A stretch of DNA of 33,376 nucleotides from Kallipyga massiliensis ph2 (GCF_000311985.1 NZ_HE978585.1:595522-628897), one strand, 5' to 3'; numbered from the stretch's first letter, positions 1 to 8,272 are shown. Made by a program: numbers and translations. Notes: generated by a model not told the origin, from the letters alone.

Positions 1-30
1 ATCAACTTATTTCATGAATATGATAAACGA

Positions 31-59
31 TTGCATTTTTTCAATTCTTTATATATAAT
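31..59 (+). promoter_or_regulatory. Predicted sigma-A promoter of the HAAT transporter cluster
   Basis: A -35 element TTGCAT (31-36) and a perfect -10 TATAAT (54-59) are separated by 17 bp. Transcription would start near 66, leaving a leader of about 450 nt before the first gene at 514. This is the only good promoter seen upstream of the cluster. Confidence 0.65.
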
Positions 60-96
60 AAATTTATTGTTGGCGAAAGGAGATTATAAAACCAGT

Positions 97-107
97 TAAA
101 CGTTTTA
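97..107. promoter_or_regulatory. Candidate operator, CG-centred palindrome copy 1
   Basis: TAAACGTTTTA with an 8-bp palindromic core AAACGTTT (98-105). It lies about 30 bp downstream of the predicted transcription start, a repressor-like position. It resembles the longer copy at 249-260. LacI-family proteins, including CcpA, favour CG-centred dyads, but the flanks do not match a full cre consensus. Confidence 0.35.
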
Positions 108-248
108 TTAAATAGAAAGGAGTAAGCAATAGAGAGGTTGAAGCATATCTAGACTAAATATCAGCTTATGCAGAGTCGGTCTTTGTAGTATTAATCTATA
201 TGGACACATAGGCCAACGGTGAAAAACAACCTCGAATTTTAAAAGCGT

Positions 249-260
249 TAAAACGTTTTA
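249..260. promoter_or_regulatory. Candidate operator, CG-centred palindrome copy 2
   Basis: TAAAACGTTTTA is a perfect 12-bp palindrome, about 150 bp downstream of the similar site at 97-107. A one-mismatch version (TAAAACGTTCTA) occurs at 14425-14436 in the lsr control region. This is consistent with a LacI-type regulator such as CcpA. The regulator itself is not in this window, unless a distant one acts here. Confidence 0.4.
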
Positions 261-513
261 CTTTTTTCCGTGTCATTTGGTCTTCTTTATTTCCAGTGTT
301 ATTGAAGGGAATAAAAGAAAAAGAAGAGGTTTTCAGGCATTTTACTTTTTGAAAAGACCGTCTTTATTTATAAATGTGCAAGCCTATCTAAGAATAGGCG
401 ATCTAGAACTTGATCCTTCGGTTCAGATCCCTAAAAAAATGAGTGGCAAGATAAGGGTTAGTTTCATGTTAATCAATCAATACCATTCGAGGACCACGTT
501 TTAGGAGGTTATT

Positions 514-1404
514 GTGTTCATACAGCAATTAATTAACGGGATATTCATAGGTGTGACCTATGCCCTTGTAACCATCGGGTTCAATATGGTGTATGGCGTA
601 CTAAAGTTAACAAACTTTGCGCACGCATCTTTTTATATGTTAGCGGCCTACATCGCCCAGTATATTGGGGCTAATTTTTTACTAACTAGTGGAGTATCCT
701 GGTGGGTGGTTTTACTTATTAGTGTTTCAATAACTGCTATTCTAGGAGCAGGAATGGATCTTTTAGCTCTGCGGCCAATTCGAAAAAAACATGGGGCGCC
801 GATCATCGCACTAATCAGTACGATTGGTGTCCAAACAATGATTAATAATGGAGTTTTGCTAGTTTTTGGAACCGTTCCCTTGATGATGCCGGATCCCTTT
901 AATTTTGGTTCTGTACAAATTAGTGGTGCAGTGGTTCAGGGAATGCAGATATTTATCACCACTCTTGCAATTCTCCTACTGATAGTCTTATCAATTATTG
1001 TATATAAAACAAAATTTGGAACGGCTATGCGAGCCGTCTCCCAAAACCCAACGGCAGCTAGTTTGATGGGGATCAATGTACCTAAAATCATCTCTTTGAC
1101 ATTTTTTGTGGGTATCGCTGCTGCAGGAATTGCAGGCGTACTAATGGGAACATACTACCAAAGAGTAGACTCATTAATGGGAGCATCAGTTGGATTAAAA
1201 TGTTTTGCGGCAGCGGTCCTCGGTGGCATAGGTTCAGTACCTGGTGCGGCCCTAGGAGGGCTACTAATTGGCATTGCTGAGACCCTGTTTGCGGGATATG
1301 TAAGCTCCGGATATAGAGATGTGGTTGCATTTGTTATTCTTATCTTTATACTTCTTGTGCGTCCGCAAGGATTGTTGGGCAAAAAAGAAATTAAAAAGGT
1401 TTAG
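514..1404 (+). CDS. HAAT-family ABC transporter permease (LivH-like)
   Basis: The 296-residue hydrophobic protein is a membrane permease of the hydrophobic amino acid/amide transporter family (LivH type). It starts at GTG 514 behind a strong AGGAGG. The N-terminal MFIQQLINGIFIGVTYALV, the central QNPTAASLMGIN loop that contacts the ATPase, and the C-terminal LVRPQGLLG are typical of LivH proteins. It is the first gene of a tightly packed importer set that continues with the second permease 11 bp downstream. Family members import branched-chain amino acids, urea, short amides or other small polar compounds. The neighbouring enzymes argue against plain leucine uptake, so no liv symbol is assigned. 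The family call is very secure; the substrate is unknown. Confidence 0.93.
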   Translation: MFIQQLINGIFIGVTYALVTIGFNMVYGVLKLTNFAHASFYMLAAYIAQYIGANFLLTSGVSWWVVLLISVSITAILGAGMDLLALRPIRKKHGAPIIALISTIGVQTMINNGVLLVFGTVPLMMPDPFNFGSVQISGAVVQGMQIFITTLAILLLIVLSIIVYKTKFGTAMRAVSQNPTAASLMGINVPKIISLTFFVGIAAAGIAGVLMGTYYQRVDSLMGASVGLKCFAAAVLGGIGSVPGAALGGLLIGIAETLFAGYVSSGYRDVVAFVILIFILLVRPQGLLGKKEIKKV

Positions 1405-1415
1405 GAGTGTGGGCA

Positions 1416-2432
1416 ATGAGTTTCTCAGAAAAGATCAAATTAACTTGGGCAAAGTACGAGAATTGGGCATATGTTGCCTTTTATGCCGTATTAATTATTT
1501 TGTCCCTTATATTTACGAATGTTTATTTTTACTCGGTGGCCATTAATTGCCTGATTTTCACAGTATTATCTTTTTCGCTTAACCTGATGACAGGCTATAT
1601 GGGTGTTACTTCCTTAGGTCATGCTGCATTTTTTGGCATTGGTGCCTATGCAACGGCGATTCTCCAAACAAGATTTGGGGTCAATCAGTGGGTAGCCTTA
1701 CTGACCTCAATATTGGTGACATCATTGGCTGGAGTTCTGCTAAGTTTAACAACGATGCGCGTATCTACTCGTTTTGTGGCAATCGTCACGCTAGGTTTTG
1801 CTGAGATAGTTAGAATGATTGAATTAAACTGGATGGATTTAACCAGAGGCCCGCAAGGGATCCCCAACATTCCAAGTTTTTCTTTTTTGGGTACTCCTAT
1901 CAAGGATATGAGAGTTGAATTCTATATAATTATGGGAATATCCGTTATTATTCTTACGTTATATAGCTTACTCATTCATTCAAATCATGGGCGAGCGATT
2001 CAAGCTATTAAAAATGATGAGATTGCAGCATCTTCCATGGGCATTAATCCATTACGTTATCGCATTCTCGTTTTTGCGATTTCTGCAGGTACTGCTGGAA
2101 TTGCTGGAAGTTTCTATGCAAAATACATGGGTTTTATTGACCCTAATGCCTTTAACTTTGATCAATCAATCTCCATATTATCGATGACGATCTTTGGTGG
2201 GCTTGGCAACCTCATGGGTAGCATTATTGGTGCTTTTAGTCTATCAATTTTACCGGAGGCCTTACGCTTTTTGTCTGATTATCGACAGGTTATCTATGGA
2301 GCATTGTTAGTCATTATGATGATATTTAGACCAAATGGACTCCTGGGAGGTATTAACTTTAAACAAATCAGATTGCTCGATCAACAAAAGATGGAGGAGT
2401 TGAAGAAAAATGGAAAACATTCTAAGAACTGA
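1416..2432 (+). CDS. HAAT-family ABC transporter permease (LivM-like)
   Basis: This is the second membrane subunit (338 residues), LivM type. ATG 1416 is chosen because AGGAG at 1403-1407 is ideally spaced from it; an in-frame GTG at 1407 overlaps that ribosome site. The protein has many membrane segments, the LivM motif NLMTGYMGVTSLGHAAFFG, the coupling loop AIKNDEIAASSMGIN, and the C-terminal FRPNGLLGG. Its last 23 bases overlap the next gene, which implies translational coupling with the ATPase. It would pair with the LivH-like subunit to form the translocation pore. Confidence 0.92.
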   Translation: MSFSEKIKLTWAKYENWAYVAFYAVLIILSLIFTNVYFYSVAINCLIFTVLSFSLNLMTGYMGVTSLGHAAFFGIGAYATAILQTRFGVNQWVALLTSILVTSLAGVLLSLTTMRVSTRFVAIVTLGFAEIVRMIELNWMDLTRGPQGIPNIPSFSFLGTPIKDMRVEFYIIMGISVIILTLYSLLIHSNHGRAIQAIKNDEIAASSMGINPLRYRILVFAISAGTAGIAGSFYAKYMGFIDPNAFNFDQSISILSMTIFGGLGNLMGSIIGAFSLSILPEALRFLSDYRQVIYGALLVIMMIFRPNGLLGGINFKQIRLLDQQKMEELKKNGKHSKN

Positions 2433-3180
2433 TTGTATATCACAGAGATTTGGAGGAGTGAAGGCCTTAACTGATATTTCTCTGTCAATTCCCAAAGGAA
2501 GGATTTTCTCGATCATTGGTCCAAATGGCGCTGGGAAAACAACTTTTTTCAATGCAATTTCGGGTTTGGCAGCTCCCGTTGCAGGAAAAGTGTTTTTTGA
2601 AGAAGAGGAAATCACGGGTTTGAAATCATTTCAAATCCAACAACGAGGAATTTCGAGAACGTTTCAAAATATTCGACTTTTTCCGGAGATGTCTGTGAAA
2701 GAAAATGTTATTGTTGGAGACCATAGCCGTAGTACAAAGAGCATTTTTAATTCCGTTTTACGGACAAAAACGTATAAAGAAACTGAAAAACAAATGGAGG
2801 CTGAAGCTGAACGTTGGATGAGCTTCTTTGGTTTATATCATTTACGTCACCAGAACCCCACATCTCTGCCATATGGTCTTCAAAGAAAATTGGAGATAGC
2901 AAGAGCCATGGTCAGTGATCCAACACTATTACTCTTAGATGAACCGGCCGCTGGGATGAATGAAGCAGAGACGATCGAACTAAGGAATGATATTTTAAAA
3001 CTTTCAGAATTAGGAACAACGATTCTGTTGATTGAGCATGATATGAAGTTTGTTATGTCACTTAGTGATCATATTGCGGTTTTAAATCATGGCTGCTTGT
3101 TAAAAGTTGGTACTCCTAAGGAAATATTAGAGGATGAATTGGTGATTGATGCCTATCTTGGTACGGAGGTAGATCTATGA
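2410..3180 (+). CDS. HAAT-family ABC transporter ATP-binding protein (LivG-like)
   Basis: This cytoplasmic ATPase of 256 residues powers the importer. It shows Walker A GPNGAGKTT at 37-45, the LivG-style degenerate signature LPYGLQRKLEIARA at 153-166, Walker B LLLLDEPAAGMN at 173-184, and the switch histidine in IEHDMKFV. The FQNIRLFPEMSVKENV stretch is characteristic of LivG. The gene starts inside the end of the permease gene behind GGAGGAG and its stop overlaps the start of the next ATPase gene by 4 bp. It is intact and of normal length. Confidence 0.94.
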   Translation: MENILRTDCISQRFGGVKALTDISLSIPKGRIFSIIGPNGAGKTTFFNAISGLAAPVAGKVFFEEEEITGLKSFQIQQRGISRTFQNIRLFPEMSVKENVIVGDHSRSTKSIFNSVLRTKTYKETEKQMEAEAERWMSFFGLYHLRHQNPTSLPYGLQRKLEIARAMVSDPTLLLLDEPAAGMNEAETIELRNDILKLSELGTTILLIEHDMKFVMSLSDHIAVLNHGCLLKVGTPKEILEDELVIDAYLGTEVDL

Positions 3181-3893
3181 GTCTATTAGAGGTGCACAAT
3201 TTAGAAGTCAATTATGAAGGGATCCGAGCAATTAAAAATATCTCTTTTGAAGTTGGAGAATCGGAGATCGTATCAATAATTGGAGCGAACGGCTCGGGAA
3301 AAACGACGACTTTAAATACAATTGCCGGTTCTAAAAAGCCGGATTCTGGAAAAATCTTTTTTCAGGGTCGTGATATTACAGACAAGAGCAGCCATGATCT
3401 AGTAAAGGCAGGGATCGCCTTATCTCCTGAAGGTAGACAGATTTTCTTTGATCTAACGGTCCAAGAGAACCTTGAAATGGGTGGTTATACAGTGAGTGAG
3501 GCAGAGATTAGAGAGCGCATGCAGTTTGTGCACAGCTTGTTTCCAATATTAAAAGAAAGGAGTAATCAGCCTGGAGGGACACTTTCTGGTGGTGAACAGC
3601 AGATGCTGGCTTTAGGAAGAGCGTTAATATCCAATCCGAAACTGTTAATGTTGGATGAACCGTCTCTTGGGCTAGCCCCCAAATTAGTTGTTACGGTTTT
3701 AAGTACCCTCCCCAAAATTAGAGATACTGGTACAAGTGTCATACTTGTTGAGCAAAATGCCCGGATGGCATTAAAGGTTGCTGATCGAGGCTATGTTCTT
3801 GAGAATGGGATGATTACTATGGGGGGGGCAAGTTGTGACTTACTTGCCGATAGAGCACTAATTGATGCCTATTTAGGGGGTAGTAGCTCTTAA
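3177..3893 (+). CDS. HAAT-family ABC transporter ATP-binding protein (LivF-like)
   Basis: The second ATPase has 238 residues and is LivF type. Walker A GANGSGKTT is at 36-44, signature LSGGEQQ at 136-142, and Walker B LLMLDEPSLGLAP at 156-168. The PEGRQIFFDLTVQENLEMG segment is diagnostic of LivF. It is coupled to the preceding ATPase through an ATGA overlap. Together the two form the heterodimeric nucleotide-binding unit of the importer. The next gene follows after about 20 bp. Confidence 0.94.
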   Translation: MSLLEVHNLEVNYEGIRAIKNISFEVGESEIVSIIGANGSGKTTTLNTIAGSKKPDSGKIFFQGRDITDKSSHDLVKAGIALSPEGRQIFFDLTVQENLEMGGYTVSEAEIRERMQFVHSLFPILKERSNQPGGTLSGGEQQMLALGRALISNPKLLMLDEPSLGLAPKLVVTVLSTLPKIRDTGTSVILVEQNARMALKVADRGYVLENGMITMGGASCDLLADRALIDAYLGGSSS

Positions 3894-3914
3894 AAATCAA
3901 TGAAAGGAGTGAAG

Positions 3915-4409
3915 ATGAAGGCAAAGAAAAGATCGGCCGCACTTGATGGACAGAGAAACATTTGCCAAAGACGAGCTTCAACTATCAGCTATATGATTGA
4001 GGAGGCGAAGAATCAGGGAATTAGCGATGACTTTGCAAGACGTGCGATTTACCGATATGGCAAAGATATTGGGGAAGAGATGTTGAGAATAATAACAGAT
4101 CCATCAGACCTTGCTGAGTTTCGTCATCTATTTGCCGCAATGCCACATCGTGATATCTATGAGATGACGTTGGAAGAAAACAATCAGGATAGTTTTTTAA
4201 TCCATTTTCATTACTGTCCATATGTGGAAGAATGGAAAAAACAAGGATATAGTGGTGATGATTTAGCACATTTATGTGATATCACCATGGAAGGTGATCG
4301 AGCTGTTGCAGATTGCTTTCAGAATTTTAAATTTCAACTAGGTAAGACTATTGCGCAGAACAATGAAGTCTGCGAAATATTTTTTACAAAAAAAGAAAAG
4401 GAGAATTAA
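3915..4409 (+). CDS. L-2-amino-thiazoline-4-carboxylic acid hydrolase family protein
   Basis: A 164-residue soluble protein matching the ATC hydrolase family. Members include the enzyme that opens the L-2-amino-thiazoline-4-carboxylate ring on the bacterial route to L-cysteine. The family core is visible: HYCPYVEEW at 99-107 and LCDITMEGDR at 120-129, with cysteines at 101, 121, 134 and 153. ATG 3915 is preferred over ATG 3900 because AAAGGAG lies correctly in front of it. The gene sits between the last ATPase and the binding lipoprotein of an ABC importer, so its substrate is probably what the importer brings in. Many family members are annotated only by similarity; ring hydrolysis here is inference. 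Confidence 0.72.
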   Translation: MKAKKRSAALDGQRNICQRRASTISYMIEEAKNQGISDDFARRAIYRYGKDIGEEMLRIITDPSDLAEFRHLFAAMPHRDIYEMTLEENNQDSFLIHFHYCPYVEEWKKQGYSGDDLAHLCDITMEGDRAVADCFQNFKFQLGKTIAQNNEVCEIFFTKKEKEN

Positions 4410-4410
4410 C

Positions 4411-5583
4411 ATGAAAAAAATTTGGACGTGCTTATTGGCTCTGATGATGGTTTTATTAACTGCATGTGGAGGCCCTGTGGAAAAAGATGGACAATCTGGA
4501 TCCGAAGCTGCACAGAAACCGGCAGGCGATTCCGATGCTATTTATTTTGCTTGGTATGGGCCTATGACTGGGGATTCCAAGCAGTATGGAGATACGGAAA
4601 AGGTAGCTGTAGAGCTGGCTTTGAAAGATCTTGAAAAAAAAGGTTGGGTACTTAACGGCAGAGAGATTAAAGTCGACTTTTATGATGATAAGAATGATGC
4701 TAAGGAAGCTGTAAATATTGCCAACAAGATTATTGGTGAAAAGAAATATAGTGCTGTCATTGGGGGATTTGGTTCAACCGCCAGCATGGCTGCAGCGCCT
4801 TTATATGAGGAAGCAAAAATTGTCAACTATTCACCGACTGCTTCGCATCAAAACTTCTCATCTTTGGGAGACTTTATTTTTAGAAACACACCTACTCAGC
4901 AGATGGAGACAACACAATATGCCGACTACGTCTATAACAAGCTAGGCATTAAATCTATCGCTATTCTTTACGTTAATGATGACTGGGGTCAGAATATTGC
5001 CGATATTTTTGAAAAGCGTTTTGCTGAATTGGGTGGAAAAGTTACTGATAAGCAATCTTATATTCCAAACCAGACAACGGATTTCTCACCGATGATTACT
5101 TCTGCAAAATCTTCTAATCCTGAAGCCTATTTCCCGATTGCCTACTACCAGGACTCAGCGAACATTCTTAAGCAATCAAAGAATCTGGGATTTGATGTAC
5201 AAAAAATCTTATCTAGTTCTGTTTTAAAACAGGAAATGTTAGATTTGGCCGGCGAATATGCGGAAGGCGCATTCTTGATGAATGCCTTTACTCCAGCTAT
5301 TGATAAGGAAGATTTCAAGAGAGTGATGAGTGAGTATACAGAGAAGACTGGTAAAGAGGGTGATGCCTTCGTTATGCAAACTTACGATGTTGTTTCTCAG
5401 CTCGCATATGCTATTGAAAAAGCGGGTTCCTCCGATCCAGTTGACATTCAAAAGGCTATGGCTGGTATGAAGGATTATCCTTGCCTAGCCGGAGAGTATA
5501 GCATGAATGAAATTGGAGATGCACTACGTGGTCTAGTTCCTATGAAGGTAATTGATGGAAAGTTTGTTCCTATTGAGAAGTAA
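4411..5583 (+). CDS. HAAT-type substrate-binding lipoprotein (LivK-like)
   Basis: The solute-binding lipoprotein of the importer, 390 residues. It has a lipoprotein signal with lipobox LTAC and lipidated Cys19, a short low-complexity linker, then a type I periplasmic-binding fold beginning IYFAWYGPMTGDSKQYG, followed by IKVDFYDDKNDAKEAVNIANKI as in LivK/amide-binding proteins. ATG 4411 has AAAGGAG just upstream and follows the hydrolase stop by 1 bp. The larger in-frame extension to 4351 would destroy the signal peptide and is rejected. Its position after the enzyme gene, not next to the permeases, is uncommon. Ligand unknown. Confidence 0.9.
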   Translation: MKKIWTCLLALMMVLLTACGGPVEKDGQSGSEAAQKPAGDSDAIYFAWYGPMTGDSKQYGDTEKVAVELALKDLEKKGWVLNGREIKVDFYDDKNDAKEAVNIANKIIGEKKYSAVIGGFGSTASMAAAPLYEEAKIVNYSPTASHQNFSSLGDFIFRNTPTQQMETTQYADYVYNKLGIKSIAILYVNDDWGQNIADIFEKRFAELGGKVTDKQSYIPNQTTDFSPMITSAKSSNPEAYFPIAYYQDSANILKQSKNLGFDVQKILSSSVLKQEMLDLAGEYAEGAFLMNAFTPAIDKEDFKRVMSEYTEKTGKEGDAFVMQTYDVVSQLAYAIEKAGSSDPVDIQKAMAGMKDYPCLAGEYSMNEIGDALRGLVPMKVIDGKFVPIEK

Positions 5584-5612
5584 CCAACTTTAGAAAAGAG
5601 GTTTGATTGAGT

Positions 5613-6620
5613 ATGAAAAAATTTATCAATGAACCAAATCAATTTGTTGATGATACAATTTCCGGTATTGTCTCAGCTCATCCTGACCAAGTCAAATTAT
5701 TGGAGGAGAATAACCGCGTGCTTTTAAGGGCACAGGAAAAATCTCAAAACAAGGTCGGAATTGTCACGGCAGGAGGGAGTGGGCACCTGCCCCTCTTCCT
5801 TGGTTATGTTGGAGAGGGCATGCTTGATGGCTGTGCAATTGGAAATGTTTTTGCTTCACCTTCAGCAGATTCCATGGCTCAGATGATTCGTGCTTGCGAT
5901 AAGGGTGCTGGTGTCATTTGTTTATTTGGCAATTATGGTGGAGATAAAATGAATTTTCAGATGGCCTGTGATGAGGTTGAATTTGATGATATAGAAACCC
6001 GTCTGGTCATTGCTGGAGATGATATTGCCTCTAGTCCTAAAGGGAAAGAAGATAAGCGTAGAGGCGTTGCAGGAATTGTCTTTGCTTACAAAATTGCCGG
6101 TGCTGCAGCCGAACGAGGGGATGATTTAGATGAAGTAGTCCGAGTGGCTAATAAGGTTCTGGATAATACTCGTACTATGGGATTTGCCACATCACCTTGT
6201 ATTATCCCTGAGGTCGGGGCTCCTTCCTTCCAGATAGCCGATGATGAAATTGAAGTTGGTATGGGTATTCATGGCGAACCCGGCATTGAGGTAAGGAAGA
6301 TGATGACGGCAAATGAGGTAGCGGATTTAGCGGTGAATGCCATCCTTGAGGACTTAGACTTTTCTGGCAGAGGAAAATGCTCTGTTCTGATTAATGGCCT
6401 TGGTGCAACTCCTTTAGAGGAACAATATATTGTCTATAATAGGGTTTACGAGCTTTTGAAGGAGAAAGACATAGAAGTTAAGTATCCCCATATTGGAGAG
6501 TTTGCTACTTCTATGGAGATGGCTGGTCTAAGTATTACTCTATGTAAGTTGGATGATGAGTTGGAAGACCTACTTTCTGCCATTGCAAGAACACCTTTTT
6601 ATACTAATTTTAATATTTAG
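5613..6620 (+). CDS. Divergent DhaK-type kinase subunit (ketose/dihydroxyacetone kinase-like)
   Basis: A 335-residue homologue of DhaK, the substrate-binding subunit of dihydroxyacetone kinase, which holds the ketone as a hemiaminal on a histidine. The three key residues are present: His58 (GGSGHLP), Asp111 (GNYGGD) and His220 (GIHGEPG). Differences from the canonical DhaK at 32145-33140 are clear: GHLP instead of GHEP, and GNYGGD instead of KNYTGD. This places it in the branch that includes kinases for other small ketoses such as erythrulose. ATG 5613 is preferred; an in-frame TTG at 5607 is possible. It is paired with a DhaL-like gene but no DhaM follows, so ATP rather than PTS phosphate is the likely donor. 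Substrate unknown. Confidence 0.82.
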   Translation: MKKFINEPNQFVDDTISGIVSAHPDQVKLLEENNRVLLRAQEKSQNKVGIVTAGGSGHLPLFLGYVGEGMLDGCAIGNVFASPSADSMAQMIRACDKGAGVICLFGNYGGDKMNFQMACDEVEFDDIETRLVIAGDDIASSPKGKEDKRRGVAGIVFAYKIAGAAAERGDDLDEVVRVANKVLDNTRTMGFATSPCIIPEVGAPSFQIADDEIEVGMGIHGEPGIEVRKMMTANEVADLAVNAILEDLDFSGRGKCSVLINGLGATPLEEQYIVYNRVYELLKEKDIEVKYPHIGEFATSMEMAGLSITLCKLDDELEDLLSAIARTPFYTNFNI

Positions 6621-6635
6621 AACAAAGGGGTGGAT

Positions 6636-7253
6636 ATGATTAATAAAGCAGTTATAGAGAGTGGATTGAGAAAGATTGCCAATAAAATGGCTGAAAATAG
6701 AGACTACCTAATAAAACTTGACCAAAGAAATGGAGATGGCGACCTAGGTATTTCTATGTCTGTAGGATTTAAGGCAGCATATGAAGCCATTAAGGAATCT
6801 AAAGATGCTGATTTGGGTAGAGCCCTATTATCGGCCTCGAAAGCATTTAACAATGCTGCACCTTCATCATTAGGGACAATTCTCTCCATTGGTTTTATGG
6901 GAATGGCAAAAAGTTTGAAGGGAAAAGAAGAGACTGATCTATATGATCTGTCCGTTGCCATGGAAAGTGGCCTTGAGAATATTATGAAGAAGGCGGAGTC
7001 CAAACCAGGAGAAAAGACGATCTTGGATTCTTTGCATCCAGCTATTATGGCAATGAAGAAGGGGTCAGAGCAAGGCTTGACCTCTGAAGAAGTCCTTCAA
7101 CATGCAAAAAAAGCGGCAGAGGATGGCGCAGAATCGACAAAAGATATGAAAGCAGTTCATGGCCGTGCTGCTTATTTTGCAGAGTCTAGTCTTGGAATTA
7201 TTGATGGTGGAGCCATTGCTGGAAAATTAATCTTTGAAGCATTAACTGAGTAA
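6636..7253 (+). CDS. Divergent DhaL-type kinase subunit
   Basis: A 205-residue homologue of DhaL, the nucleotide-binding subunit of dihydroxyacetone kinase. The Mg-binding aspartates are in place (Asp29, Asp34, Asp36 in LDQRNGDGDLG), but the canonical GDGDHG is GDGDLG, and the later motif GHIDPGA of normal DhaL reads GIIDGGA. The conserved GEKTILD and HGRAAYF segments confirm the family. ATG 6636 is chosen for its spacing from AAAGGGG; a GTG at 6630 overlaps that site. It lies 15 bp after the DhaK-like gene and must be its partner. The lack of an adjacent DhaM suggests direct ATP use. Confidence 0.82.
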   Translation: MINKAVIESGLRKIANKMAENRDYLIKLDQRNGDGDLGISMSVGFKAAYEAIKESKDADLGRALLSASKAFNNAAPSSLGTILSIGFMGMAKSLKGKEETDLYDLSVAMESGLENIMKKAESKPGEKTILDSLHPAIMAMKKGSEQGLTSEEVLQHAKKAAEDGAESTKDMKAVHGRAAYFAESSLGIIDGGAIAGKLIFEALTE

Positions 7254-7264
7254 AGGATGGTAGT

Positions 7265-8272
7265 ATGGAAAATAGAAAACAGATCATTGAGCAAGCCTTT
7301 GCGAATGAGATTCCCGAGAGAGTTCCTGCTGCTTTTTGGTATCATTTTACAGACTTTTCGGAGCACTGCAGAGGATTATCGAACCCAGAAATCATACAAA
7401 GGGTAATTGACGGTCATAAAAAAATGTATGATGAGTTGAAACCGGATTTTTTAAAGATTATGTCTGATGGTTTCTTCGGCCATCCCAGTATGATTGATCA
7501 AGAATTTAATGAGGCAAGTGACTTAACGAAGATCAAAGCCCTAGGGCCTGATCATCCCTGGATTGAAAAGCAAATTGCTATGGTTAATGAATTGATTGAA
7601 TATACTAACCATGAGGTACCGATTTTCTATAGCATATTCTCCCCATTATCGGCCATTCGTCTTCATTTTTTTGAGGACGAAAATGATTCGGAGAAGTTTA
7701 CCAGATTATTCTTTGAGGACCCAGACCAAATGGTTTCTGCGGCGAAGGAAATTGAGAAGGATCTGTTGAATTTAGTGGATCGTTTGGCTAAGGAAACAGA
7801 TATTGATGGCATCTATTATAGCGTACAAGAGGTGCAGGACCCCAGAGCGGATGAAACATTCCATAAAAAGTATGTTAAGGATTCAGATATATCTATTTTA
7901 AAATCTGCTCATGATCATGGCCTTAAAATTTTGCTCCATATTTGTGGTTGGGGAGACTTTACAAATAATCTGAAGCTTTATACAGATTATCCTTGCGATA
8001 TTGTTAACTGGGCTACACACACTGAGAGGATTAGTCTAAAAGAAGGAAAGAAACTCTTTGGGGATAAGCCTGTTGTGGGAGGTTTCGATAATAATCCAGG
8101 AACCTTACTCTATGAAGGTAGTGATGAGGAAATTAAAGCTTATGTGGAGGAATTGCTCCAGGAAAGTGGAACAAAGGGAGTAATTATCGGAGCAGATTGT
8201 ACGGTTGATCCCAGTATTGATCATAAGCGCTTACAGTTTGTCAGAGAAGTGGCTAAGAACTTTAGAGGCTAG
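7265..8272 (+). CDS. UroD-superfamily protein, probable zinc-dependent methyltransferase
   Basis: A 335-residue TIM-barrel protein of the uroporphyrinogen decarboxylase superfamily. Rather than serving haem synthesis, it carries the HxC...C signature of the methyltransferase branch (MtaA, MtbA, CmuA): His225-x-Cys227 in LLHICGWGD and Cys312 in GADCTVDP, the residues that bind catalytic zinc in that branch. The GGFDNNPG segment is also typical of such homologues. It starts 11 bp after the DhaL-like gene and clearly belongs to the same operon. No corrinoid protein or haem gene is nearby. Methyl transfer to a thiol is a reasonable hypothesis; a true decarboxylase is unlikely. Confidence 0.72.
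   Translation: MENRKQIIEQAFANEIPERVPAAFWYHFTDFSEHCRGLSNPEIIQRVIDGHKKMYDELKPDFLKIMSDGFFGHPSMIDQEFNEASDLTKIKALGPDHPWIEKQIAMVNELIEYTNHEVPIFYSIFSPLSAIRLHFFEDENDSEKFTRLFFEDPDQMVSAAKEIEKDLLNLVDRLAKETDIDGIYYSVQEVQDPRADETFHKKYVKDSDISILKSAHDHGLKILLHICGWGDFTNNLKLYTDYPCDIVNWATHTERISLKEGKKLFGDKPVVGGFDNNPGTLLYEGSDEEIKAYVEELLQESGTKGVIIGADCTVDPSIDHKRLQFVREVAKNFRG

Larger units (their letters stand above)
60..513 (+). promoter_or_regulatory. Long non-coding 5' leader with palindromes and hairpins
   Basis: No credible gene is present. The stretch holds two CG-centred palindromes (97-107 and 249-260), two AAAGGAG motifs (76-82, 116-122) that are not followed by a usable start codon, and two adjacent hairpins just before the first gene: 382-387 pairs with 394-399, and 400-409 pairs with 421-429 with one bulged base. 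The ribosome site AGGAGG of the first gene lies at about 504-509. The length and structure suggest a cis-acting leader, but no known riboswitch class was recognised. Confidence 0.45.

Noticed and set aside
277-504. 75-codon open frame in the leader upstream of the importer
   Set aside because: It starts at TTG without a ribosome site, has no recognisable domain, and contains the leader hairpins; treated as non-coding.
514-5583. Ordinary leucine/isoleucine/valine transporter
   Set aside because: Not excluded, but an enzyme gene lies within the importer set and further catabolic genes follow, which branched-chain amino acid importers do not normally have.
7265-8272. Genuine uroporphyrinogen decarboxylase (haem synthesis)
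   Set aside because: No other haem genes are nearby, it sits in a catabolic operon, and it has the zinc HxC...C residues of the methyltransferase branch.
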